Assembly (NCBI GenBank): GCA_018402085.1
Contig: JAGYJM010000002.1
Span: 2,805,501 to 2,869,500, forward strand
Direction: 5' to 3'
From: Flavobacteriales bacterium
GTDB lineage: Bacteria; Bacteroidota; Bacteroidia; Flavobacteriales_D; Sanyastnellaceae
DNA: 64,000 bases
Every line of letters starts with the position of its first letter. Positions within the stretch are counted from its first letter, which is position 1. Position numbers and translations under genes: made by a program. A model generated the notes under the pieces. It saw only the letters and a program-made list of their open reading frames with translations, did not search any database and had not been told where the DNA came from. Positions 8,854-16,209 of this stretch are shown piece by piece.

Positions 8854-9864
8854 GTGTTGAACAAATTCAAGCGTAATCCACTCGCTGTGGCCGGTACGGT
8901 GATCATCCTGATCATGACCATCGTCGCACTTGGCGGCAGGTCGTTGCGCCCTGACAGCACACCCGACGCGAACGACCAACACCTGTCGATCTCAAATCAG
9001 CCACCAGGTTTCACGGTCAACATGTTGCACATTCCGCGCACAGACACCCCCTCACCTGATCAAACAACCGAGGCATGGCAGACCATTCCTGTCGAAAGCT
9101 GGCAGCAAACCGAATCAACGATCGCGTACGTCCCCTTCGGAGAAACCGATACGGAAACCTTACCTGAAGCTTCAGGAGCTTTTGTAGAAGAGCGCACCTA
9201 CCTCCTCGGCACTGACAAATACGGTCGTGACCTATTGAGCCGCCTCATGGCCGGCACCTCTATCTCGCTCAGCGTGGGCTTTATTGCTGTTTTGATTAGC
9301 TTATTGCTCGGGGTTGTACTGGGAGCACTGGCCGGTTATTTTGGCGGACGAACTGACGCGGTGGTATCATGGCTGATCAATGTGGTATGGAGCATCCCGA
9401 CGCTGTTGATGGTTATCGCGATCACGCTTGCCTTCGGAAAGGGGTTCTGGCAGGTTTTCGTTGCGGTGGGTCTCACGATGTGGGTCGAGGTTGCGCGGAT
9501 TGTGCGTGGGCAGTTCCTGAGTATTCGCGAGAAAGAGTATGTGGAAGCGGCGCGCGCCCTCGGTTTCGGTAACTGGCGGATCATCACACGACATATTCTC
9601 CCGAATGCCTGGGGTCCGGTAATCGTGATCTCTGCAGCGAACTTCGCGAGTGCGATCCTGATTGAGGCCGGCCTCAGCTTTTTGGGCATCGGAGCGCAGA
9701 TACCCACGCCGAGCTGGGGCAACATGATCAAAGAGCACTACGCCCTGATTACCACGGACCTCGCTTATCTCGCGCTACTTCCGGGCCTGCTCATCATGTT
9801 GCTCGTATTGAGTTTCATGATGCTGGGCAATGGTTTGCGCGATGCCCTCGATGTGCGGCGGTAG
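8854..9864 (+). CDS. ABC transporter permease, dipeptide/oligopeptide (DppC/OppC) type
   Basis: A 336-residue inner-membrane protein. An N-terminal membrane helix (MLNKFKRNPLAVAGTVIILI) is followed by a periplasmic loop of roughly 80 residues. The permease core then begins at LLGTDKYGRDLLSRLMAGT. The EAA loop that contacts the ATPase is clear: EAARALGFGNWRIITRHILPN. The C-terminus SFMMLGNGLRDALDVRR is typical of DppC/OppC. These proteins normally work with a DppB-type partner, ATPases and a solute-binding protein; none is adjacent here, so the partners must be elsewhere. The loop after helix 1 is longer than in enteric DppC. Confidence 0.9.
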   Translation: MLNKFKRNPLAVAGTVIILIMTIVALGGRSLRPDSTPDANDQHLSISNQPPGFTVNMLHIPRTDTPSPDQTTEAWQTIPVESWQQTESTIAYVPFGETDTETLPEASGAFVEERTYLLGTDKYGRDLLSRLMAGTSISLSVGFIAVLISLLLGVVLGALAGYFGGRTDAVVSWLINVVWSIPTLLMVIAITLAFGKGFWQVFVAVGLTMWVEVARIVRGQFLSIREKEYVEAARALGFGNWRIITRHILPNAWGPVIVISAANFASAILIEAGLSFLGIGAQIPTPSWGNMIKEHYALITTDLAYLALLPGLLIMLLVLSFMMLGNGLRDALDVRR

Positions 9865-10009
9865 CAGCCGCAGCGCTGTCACCCGGTCTTATTCTCCACC
9901 CACCTACCTTCCTTCCTGCCTGCCTTCGACTTAAGCGAACAAAGCAAATCTCCGCCTGTTACTCCGTTCGCCGAACAAGCGGCAAGTGAAAAAATCTTCG
10001 CCTTTCAGC

Positions 10010-10017
10010 TATCTTTG
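10010..10017 (+). promoter_or_regulatory. -7 promoter box of the proline dehydrogenase gene
   Basis: TATCTTTG matches the Bacteroidota -7 consensus and lies 12 bases before the ATG at 10030. Upstream, 9865-10009 holds no gene. Confidence 0.55.
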
Positions 10018-10029
10018 AGGGATTGATGT

Positions 10030-11232
10030 ATGGAGATCCGTTTTGAGAATACCGAAATCGCTTTTGCGCACAAAAGTGACCGCGAACTGCGTAAAGCCTG
10101 GTGGCTGTTCAAACTCGTCGGAAGTCGGGCGATGGTGAAGCTGGGTAAGTTTAGCGTGACCCTGGCCAAAGGCCTGCACATTCCGATTGGATGGGCGTTA
10201 AAAGGCAATATCTTCGATCAATTCTGCGGCGGTGAAACCATCGACGATTGTGCGAAAACCACGCGCATTCTTGATGCCTACAAGATTGGCACCATTCTCG
10301 ATTACAGCGTAGAAGGGAAAAGCACCCCCAAGGAGTTTGAAGAAACAACCGCTGAGATCTTGCATACCATTGAAACTTCGAAAGGCAATCAGCACATTCC
10401 GTTCTGCGTCTTCAAAGTGAGTGGTATCGCTCGTTTTGAACTGCTTGCCAAAGTGAACAAGCAGGCGCCGCTCACCGAGCTTGAAGCCGATGAATTTGAC
10501 CTTATCAAAGACCGAATGGAGCGCATTGCCCGTCGTGCCTGGGAAAACGACACCCCGATTTTCATTGACGCGGAAGAGAGCTGGATCCAAGACACCATCG
10601 ATAACCTGGTACATGAGCTGATGACGCGCTACAACCGCGAGAAGGCGATTGTTTTTAACACCTTTCAAATGTACCTCCATGACCGACTGGCTTACCTCAA
10701 TGAAAGCATCGCTGAAGCGAAAGATGCCGGTTATTACTATGGCGTGAAGATTGTGCGCGGGGCTTATATGGAGAAAGAACGCGCCCGTGCCGAAGAAATG
10801 GGATACCCCTCCCCTGTTCAGCCCGATAAACTGGCCACTGATCGCGATTTTAATGCTGCATTGGAAGTTTGCCTTGATAATCTGCAACACGTCGCCATCT
10901 GCGCAGGTACACATAATGAAGAAAGCTCGTTATTGCTCACGAGGCTGATGAATGAACGCGGACTAGAGCGCGATGACCCTCGCATTTATTTCGCTCAGCT
11001 CTACGGAATGAGCGATCACATCAGCTTCAACCTGAGCTACCATGGCTTCAACGTGGCCAAATATGTACCGTACGGACCTGTGGGCGAGGTGATTCCTTAC
11101 CTCATCCGCCGTGCTGAAGAAAACACTTCGGTAAAAGGGCAATCCGGGCGTGAGCTCATGCTGATTGAACGTGAGCGCGAACGCCGCCGCCTCATCAAAC
11201 AACAACAACGCAATCAAGCAACGGCTGTTTGA
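10030..11232 (+). CDS. putA: Proline dehydrogenase (monofunctional)
   Basis: A 400-residue FAD enzyme that oxidises proline to pyrroline-5-carboxylate and passes electrons to quinones. The barrel signatures are present: GTILDYSVEGK (strand with the conserved Asp), PIFIDAEESWIQDTID, VFNTFQMYLHDRLAYL, GVKIVRGAYMEKERARAEEMG, ICAGTHNEES, FAQLYGMSDHISF and the terminal PYGPVGEVIPYLIRRAEEN with the paired Arg residues that bind proline. It lacks the aldehyde dehydrogenase half of bifunctional PutA, so the second step needs a separate enzyme. Together with gdhA further along, it indicates proline use as carbon and nitrogen source. The symbol is used in the broad sense. Confidence 0.93.
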   Translation: MEIRFENTEIAFAHKSDRELRKAWWLFKLVGSRAMVKLGKFSVTLAKGLHIPIGWALKGNIFDQFCGGETIDDCAKTTRILDAYKIGTILDYSVEGKSTPKEFEETTAEILHTIETSKGNQHIPFCVFKVSGIARFELLAKVNKQAPLTELEADEFDLIKDRMERIARRAWENDTPIFIDAEESWIQDTIDNLVHELMTRYNREKAIVFNTFQMYLHDRLAYLNESIAEAKDAGYYYGVKIVRGAYMEKERARAEEMGYPSPVQPDKLATDRDFNAALEVCLDNLQHVAICAGTHNEESSLLLTRLMNERGLERDDPRIYFAQLYGMSDHISFNLSYHGFNVAKYVPYGPVGEVIPYLIRRAEENTSVKGQSGRELMLIERERERRRLIKQQQRNQATAV

Positions 11233-11253
11233 TGGCAGATCGCCTTTTTACGT

Positions 11254-11646
11254 CTATTCTAAACCAGCGCAATTGCAGGATGTGAAAGCGTCTCCTGATA
11301 ATTCCACAATGACAGAAGCTGTATCACGCAATTCTACGATCGATTGCACCTCCATTTCGCTGAAATCTACCACATAGCGCCGCACCGATGCTCGCGTATC
11401 ACTCTCCGAAAAGCGCACACTGCCGTATTTCAGCCCGTCAATCACCAGGCTGTCACTAAGACCGGAGCAGACTTTCATGCACTCTGCATAAGACGTATAG
11501 CGCACAGGCTTCTGCAAAATCTGTTCCTTCACCCGGTTTTCAGGCATCCAGCCTGTACAATTGCGCTGCCCGAAAAGCACAAATGACAGCAGCACTCCGA
11601 TAAAGATACCAACGAGGTAGCGCGAAAGACGTTGTTTGAAATTCAT
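11254..11646 (-). CDS. Small membrane-anchored protein of unknown function
   Basis: A 130-residue protein with one N-terminal membrane helix (YLVGIFIGVLLSFVLF) followed by GQRNCTGWMPENRVKEQIL. The soluble remainder contains Cys residues in RNCTGW, YAECMKVCSG and the C-terminal SCNCAGLE. I recognise it only as a type of hypothetical protein seen in other Bacteroidota. It is convergent with the proline dehydrogenase gene. A -7 box ends five bases before the ATG, so the mRNA is probably leaderless. No function can be assigned; the Cys pattern could bind metal or form disulfides. Confidence 0.7.
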   Translation of the reverse strand: MNFKQRLSRYLVGIFIGVLLSFVLFGQRNCTGWMPENRVKEQILQKPVRYTSYAECMKVCSGLSDSLVIDGLKYGSVRFSESDTRASVRRYVVDFSEMEVQSIVELRDTASVIVELSGDAFTSCNCAGLE

Positions 11647-11651
11647 GTCGA

Positions 11652-11659
11652 CAAAGATA
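11652..11659 (-). promoter_or_regulatory. -7 promoter box, 5 nt before the start codon
   Basis: The minus strand reads TATCTTTG, then TCGAC, then ATG. Bacteroidota transcription starts about 5-8 nt after this box, so the transcript would begin at or next to the start codon. Confidence 0.6.
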
Positions 11660-11805
11660 GGACGCAGGCAGCTGTCTACCGTCAGTTGTCAGTGGGCTGC
11701 GGGCTGTTTACGATTGGTGTAATGATAATGAAACAGCGCGGCCTGCGATTTGATCAACCCCACGCTACACAAAAGGGATAAAAACCTAGCTGCCCTCAAT
11801 ACAGG

Positions 11806-11848
11806 TTGAGAATGAGAATGAGAATGAGAGGGAAAGGGAAAGGGAAAG
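11806..11848. repeat. Polypurine hexamer microsatellite
   Basis: Repeats of GAGAAT followed by GGGAAA sit directly in front of the 119-bp array. Similar polypurine/polypyrimidine hexamers occur at 30603-30630, 36735-36770 and 49068-49090. Confidence 0.75.
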
Positions 11849-11857
11849 TGCCCCATA

Positions 11858-12540
11858 GCGCCGCATCCTTGCGGCGCTATGGTTTTACGGTGGCATTGGA
11901 CAGGGACGCCATCTTGGCGTCCGAGAATCTTCGGGCTACGATAACACTTGTTTCCACGAATCGTGAAGCCATCTTAGCGCCGCATCCTTGCGGCGCTTTG
12001 GTTTTACGGTGGCATTGGACAGGGACGCCATCTTGGCGTCCGAGCATCTTCGGGCTACGATAATACTTGTTTCCACGAATCGTGAAGCCATCTTAGCGCC
12101 GCATCCTTGCGGCGCTTTGGTTTTACGGTGGCATTGGACAGGGACGCCATCTTGGCGTCCGAGCATCTTCGGGCTACGATAACACTTGTTTCCACGAATC
12201 GTGAAGCCATCTTGCATCCGCATCCTTGCGGCGCTCTTGATCACTGTGAGACCCCAGAGAGGGATGCCTCACAGGCATCCGAGAATCTTCGGGCTACGAT
12301 AATACTTGTTTCCACGAATCGTGAAGCCATCTTGCATCCGCATCCTTGCGGCGCTCTTGATCACTGTGAGACCCCAGAGAGGGATGCCTCACAGGCATCC
12401 GAGAATCTTCGGGCTACGATAACACTTGTTTCCACGAATCGTGAAGCCATCTTGCATCCGCATCCTTGCGGCGCTCTTGATCACTGTGAGACCCCAGAGA
12501 GGGATGCCTCACAGGCATCCGAGAATCTTCGGGCTACGAC
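11858..12540. repeat. Tandem array of 119/120-bp units with two hairpins per unit
   Basis: Six units start at 11858, 11977, 12096, 12215, 12335 and 12455; the last is partial. Each unit has a first palindrome and a second palindrome separated by about 25-30 bases. A constant half follows, running from TTCGGGCTACGATAA to CGTGAAGCCATCTT. Units 1-3 carry GCGCCGCATCCTTGCGGCGC and GGACGCCATCTTGGCGTCC. Units 4-6 carry a different first half, with GGATGCCTCACAGGCATCC in place of the second palindrome, so both arms changed together. Reading frames across the array are by-products of the period. Nothing suggests CRISPR: there are no unique spacers. The stretch 11660-11805 before it holds no gene. Confidence 0.92.
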
Positions 12541-12648
12541 GATTTTCACAAAACGGGTCAACACGCCGCGAAATCACCCCGGATCCCCGCCCGCCGATCA
12601 TTCAATCGTCAATCCAAAACCCCTACCTTAGTCACACAAACCAACACC

Positions 12649-13191
12649 ATGAGCATCCGCAGACCATTCAACCTTTTTCGATGGATTGAAGACAATCGCG
12701 CCCTGCTGAAACCACCGGTAGGTAACAAAAATCTCTATGTAGAAAGCGAAGACTATATCGTCATGATCGTCGGAGGCCCTAACGCACGAAAAGATTACCA
12801 TTACAACGAAACGGAAGAGCTGTTTTTTCAGCTCGAAGGCGACATCAATGTGCGCATTCAAGAAGACGGCAAAGCAGTCGATATCCCTATAAAAGCAGGT
12901 GAAATGTACCTGCACCCGGCCAAAGTGCCGCACTCACCTATGCGCTCTGAAGGATCAATAGGTCTTGTCATCGAACGCAAGCGGGCAACCTCCGAAGGTC
13001 AAGACGGACTCCTTTGGTTCTGCGACAAATGCAACCACAAGCTGCACGAAACGTATTTCCCGCTGTCAAATATCGAGCAAGACTTTCTGCCCCGCTTCAA
13101 AGAATTCTACAACTCACTTGAGCTGCGCACCTGTGACAATTGCGGTCACGTGATGGAGACCGATGAGCGCTTCACCGAGCAGGATATCTGA
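12649..13191 (+). CDS. nbaC: 3-hydroxyanthranilate 3,4-dioxygenase
   Basis: A 180-residue cupin enzyme that opens the ring of 3-hydroxyanthranilate, giving the precursor of quinolinate (NAD synthesis) or of 2-aminomuconate (tryptophan degradation). The Fe(II) ligands are visible as His51, Glu57 and His95 ([13 protein letters not shown] and [12 protein letters not shown]), with Arg99 nearby. The bacterial second metal site is intact: Cys125/Cys128 in CDKC and Cys162/Cys165 in CDNC. This spacing is the same as in the characterised bacterial enzyme. Kynurenine 3-monooxygenase, which works two steps earlier, lies 34 kb away in this window. A degenerate -7 box (TACCTTAG, 12624-12631) precedes the start. 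Confidence 0.95.
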   Translation: MSIRRPFNLFRWIEDNRALLKPPVGNKNLYVESEDYIVMIVGGPNARKDYHYNETEELFFQLEGDINVRIQEDGKAVDIPIKAGEMYLHPAKVPHSPMRSEGSIGLVIERKRATSEGQDGLLWFCDKCNHKLHETYFPLSNIEQDFLPRFKEFYNSLELRTCDNCGHVMETDERFTEQDI

Positions 13192-13245
13192 GCTGCAACT
13201 GTTTCGGTCATGTAAACGTCTTTACAGCACCAAAACATTAACCTC

Positions 13246-15966
13246 ATGCTCAGATTAACACCCCTTGCGCTCGTCCTTTCTCTTTTTATTCCCTCTGCAA
13301 CGCTGTTTGCACAAGATTGTTTCCCCACCTTCATTACGCTTGACAGCGAAATGACTGACGGGGGTCCGTCATGGGTAGAATGGGGATTGTCAGACGATCA
13401 GGGCAATCTCTTGCAAGACGGCATCGCCCAGTATACGCCAGATGACCCGTTTTATGAAGAAGCGCTTTGCCTCGGTGCAGGCTGCTACTCTCTGACCGTG
13501 GCCGCCCAGGAGCCGATCGATCCGCTGGCGGTATTCTTCTGGATCAACGTCGAAGAAGGATTCATCAATGAATTTGAGAACGGATTCGATGGCACCCAGG
13601 CCTTCATCGATTTCTGCATCGCAGCTCCCCAGCCTTGTGAGCTCGAGGTCGTGGCAGATCCGCTTGATTGCAGTTCGTGGGTCTTCAACGTAACGGAGAT
13701 CAACCCAAATGCAACCTCGGTGCAGTGGTTTGTGAACGATGAATTCACGAACCAGGGCGAAGCTTTCACTTTCGTGGCCGAGTCTGCCGGCTCTTACCAG
13801 ATCTGCGCCGGCTATGAAACCCCTGACTGCCCGGATGGCGTTTTCTGGTGCGAGACTTTCACCGTAAGCGAAGATTGTTTCGGGCAAGAATGCCCGGATG
13901 AGATTATCGCCGAAAACCCGGTGGAGAACTGTTTCAACTACATCTTCGAAATTCCGGGTATTCCTAATGAATACATTGTGACCTGGACCATCGGCAACAA
14001 CGAAAGCTATACCGACGGCACCTTCACTGATCACATCTTCGAAGAAAACGGAGTGTACGAGATCTGCGCGTTCATCGAGACGCCGGATTGTCCGAATGGA
14101 GTTGAAATCTGCACCGAGCTCGTGGTGAACTGCAGTGACGATTGCGAACTCGACGTCTCCGTAACCCAACTTGATTGCTCGCCGGTCATCCTTGATGCCT
14201 CTAATTACCCCGACGGCGCGATCATTGAGTGGTTCGTAGATGGCGCTTTCTTCTCCACAGGCGATCTCTTCACTTTTGAACCAAATGAGGCCGGCAGCTA
14301 CCAGATCTGCGCCGGCTATGAAACCCCTGACTGCCCGGATGGCGTTTTCTGGTGCGAGACTTTCACCGTAAGCGAAGATTGTTTCGGGCAAGAATGCCCG
14401 GATGAGATTATCGCCGAAAACCCGGTGGAGAACTGTTTCAACTACATCTTCGAAATTCCGGGTATTCCTAATGAATACATTGTGACCTGGACCATCGGCA
14501 ACAACGAAAGCTATACCGACGGCACCTTCACTGATCACATCTTCGAAGAAAACGGAGTGTACGAGATCTGCGCGTTCATCGAGACGCCGGATTGTCCGAA
14601 TGGAGTTGAAATCTGCACCGAGCTCGTGGTGAACTGCAGTGACGATTGCGAACTCGACGTCTCCGTAACCCAACTTGATTGCTCGCCGGTCATCCTTGAT
14701 GCCTCTAATTATCCCGATGGCGCGATCATTGAGTGGTTCGTAGATGGCGCTTTCTTCTCCACAGGCGATCTCTTCACTTTTGAAGCAAATGAGGCCGGTA
14801 GCTACCAGATTTGCGCTCAGTACAACCTCCCTGATTGCGGTGGAGAAGTCGATTGGTGCGAGACTTTCACCGTAAGCGAAGATTGTTTCGGGCAAGAATG
14901 CCCGGATGATATTGTCGCGGAGAACCCGACAGAGAACTGCTACAATTACATCTTCGAAATTCCGGGTATTCCTAATGAATACATTGTGACCTGGACCATC
15001 GGCAACAACGAAAGCTATACCGACGGCACCTTCACTGATCACATCTTCGAAGAAAACGGAGTGTACGAGATCTGCGCGTTCATCGAGACGCCGGATTGTC
15101 CGAATGGAGTTGAAATCTGCACCGAGCTCGTGGTGAACTGCAGTGACGATCAAGAATGCTTCCTCGAGGCGGATGCAGAGATGATGTTCTCTAACATTTA
15201 TGTCTTCGGCGCAGAAGCGCCGGATGATGCCACGGTCTTCTGGGCCGTAAATGGTGAGCCGGCCGGACAAGGCTACGTGTTGACCTACGAATTTGAGGAT
15301 GCAGGAACCTATGAAGTGTGTGCCTCCTACGAGACACCGGACTGCCCACTCGGAGCCATCGATTGTTTCAACATTTTCGTTCTCGATGCCGATTTCGAGG
15401 ATTGCACAAATGTGGAACTCATCATCGAGAGCAACGACGACCTGATGAGTAACCTGGACATAGACTACTTCCTGGAGGGGCTTGAACTATTCTTTGGTGG
15501 AGAGTTCACCTATTACTCTGACGACGAAAGCACATCACTCGAGGCTTGCATTCCTGACGGTTGCTGGAGCATAACGATGAACATGGATGAGTTTGAATCG
15601 GCCGCGCTATACCTGGCGTTGATCATTGACGGGGGTCTTGCGGTTAACTACGAGGTGAATCCCGATGAATCAGAAGTTTATGTAGAGTTCGGTGTCAACG
15701 CTGATTGCTCAAAGGGCGTCAGCGAATCCGCTTCAGCGGTAAGCATCTTCCCGAATCCGGCTTCTGACTACCTCGTCATCAGCGCCAACATCGCCGCAGG
15801 CACACCTTATCAGTTGACAGACATGGCCGGTAGAGCCGTACTCAGCGGAAACACCCAAGGCACCGTGACCACGCTTGACATTGCAGCACTTCCTGCAGGC
15901 ATGTACCTGCTCCGCTGGCCGCATAACGACCAGCTAACGGTACAGAAACTGCAGGTAAATCGATAG
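13246..15966 (+). CDS. Secreted Cys-rich repeat protein with T9SS sorting domain
   Basis: A 906-residue protein with a signal peptide (ALVLSLFIPSATLFA, then QDCFP). The centre is built of PKD/Ig-like modules rich in Cys, Asp and Glu. Each repeat contains EDCFGQECPDEIIAENP, FEIPGIPNEYIVTWTIGNN and YEICAFIETPDCPNGVEIC. Three copies start at 13870, 14374 and 14878, exactly 504 bp (168 residues) apart, and are nearly identical even at silent positions. A related but diverged module follows. The C-terminus (VSIFPNPASDYLVIS to YLLRWPHNDQLTVQKLQV) is a type A T9SS sorting domain. The protein is very acidic. It is predicted to be displayed on the cell surface or released, probably as an adhesin; that role is inferred. 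Upstream and downstream genes are unrelated. Confidence 0.85.
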   Translation: MLRLTPLALVLSLFIPSATLFAQDCFPTFITLDSEMTDGGPSWVEWGLSDDQGNLLQDGIAQYTPDDPFYEEALCLGAGCYSLTVAAQEPIDPLAVFFWINVEEGFINEFENGFDGTQAFIDFCIAAPQPCELEVVADPLDCSSWVFNVTEINPNATSVQWFVNDEFTNQGEAFTFVAESAGSYQICAGYETPDCPDGVFWCETFTVSEDCFGQECPDEIIAENPVENCFNYIFEIPGIPNEYIVTWTIGNNESYTDGTFTDHIFEENGVYEICAFIETPDCPNGVEICTELVVNCSDDCELDVSVTQLDCSPVILDASNYPDGAIIEWFVDGAFFSTGDLFTFEPNEAGSYQICAGYETPDCPDGVFWCETFTVSEDCFGQECPDEIIAENPVENCFNYIFEIPGIPNEYIVTWTIGNNESYTDGTFTDHIFEENGVYEICAFIETPDCPNGVEICTELVVNCSDDCELDVSVTQLDCSPVILDASNYPDGAIIEWFVDGAFFSTGDLFTFEANEAGSYQICAQYNLPDCGGEVDWCETFTVSEDCFGQECPDDIVAENPTENCYNYIFEIPGIPNEYIVTWTIGNNESYTDGTFTDHIFEENGVYEICAFIETPDCPNGVEICTELVVNCSDDQECFLEADAEMMFSNIYVFGAEAPDDATVFWAVNGEPAGQGYVLTYEFEDAGTYEVCASYETPDCPLGAIDCFNIFVLDADFEDCTNVELIIESNDDLMSNLDIDYFLEGLELFFGGEFTYYSDDESTSLEACIPDGCWSITMNMDEFESAALYLALIIDGGLAVNYEVNPDESEVYVEFGVNADCSKGVSESASAVSIFPNPASDYLVISANIAAGTPYQLTDMAGRAVLSGNTQGTVTTLDIAALPAGMYLLRWPHNDQLTVQKLQVNR
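13870..15380. repeat. Three 504-bp near-identical in-frame repeats
   Basis: The sequence starting GAAGATTGTTTCGGGCAAGA recurs at 13870, 14374 and 14878. The repeats keep the reading frame and long blocks are identical at the nucleotide level, which implies recent duplication or gene conversion. The third copy diverges after about 15150. Confidence 0.95.
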
Positions 15967-15975
15967 GAAAATCCG

Positions 15976-16069
15976 TTGTAGGCGCACACTGTTGTAGGCG
16001 CACACTGCAGTGTGCGCCCACTTAACCATCGGTATTCGGCAGAACATTACATCCGCCGCTTTCGCGGCG
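15976..16069. repeat. Two dispersed palindromes between genes
   Basis: A 22-bp perfect palindrome with core GCGCACACTGCAGTGTGCGC lies at 15997-16018, preceded by a direct half copy at 15976-15991. The same core recurs at 54388-54407. A second palindrome, CGCCGCTTTCGCGGCG, lies at 16054-16069 and matches the one at 2391-2406. Confidence 0.8.
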
Positions 16070-16209
16070 CATCTCAACAAAAGAGCAGCATCCGGAAGCG
16101 TGTGCTGTTTTTGTAAACACAGGCTCCGGACGTTAGAATTCTTTAGGGGTGAGACCTGCCATTGATTTCCTAACTTCGCCGTTCAGCAAATTGCACTCAC
16201 GCAGGCGCT

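Noticed and set aside
11858-12540. CRISPR array
   Set aside because: Whole units are alike, there are no unique spacers, the unit is too long, and no cas genes are present.
12107-12631. Plus-strand frame through the 119/120-bp array
   Set aside because: The period is partly 119, so the frame holds only in the 120-bp units; the peptide is translated hairpins.
13390-15270. A 626-codon minus-strand frame opposite the Cys-rich T9SS cargo gene
   Set aside because: It mirrors the repeats and codon bias of the plus-strand gene, has no signal peptide or domain, and the plus-strand protein has a signal peptide and a sorting domain.
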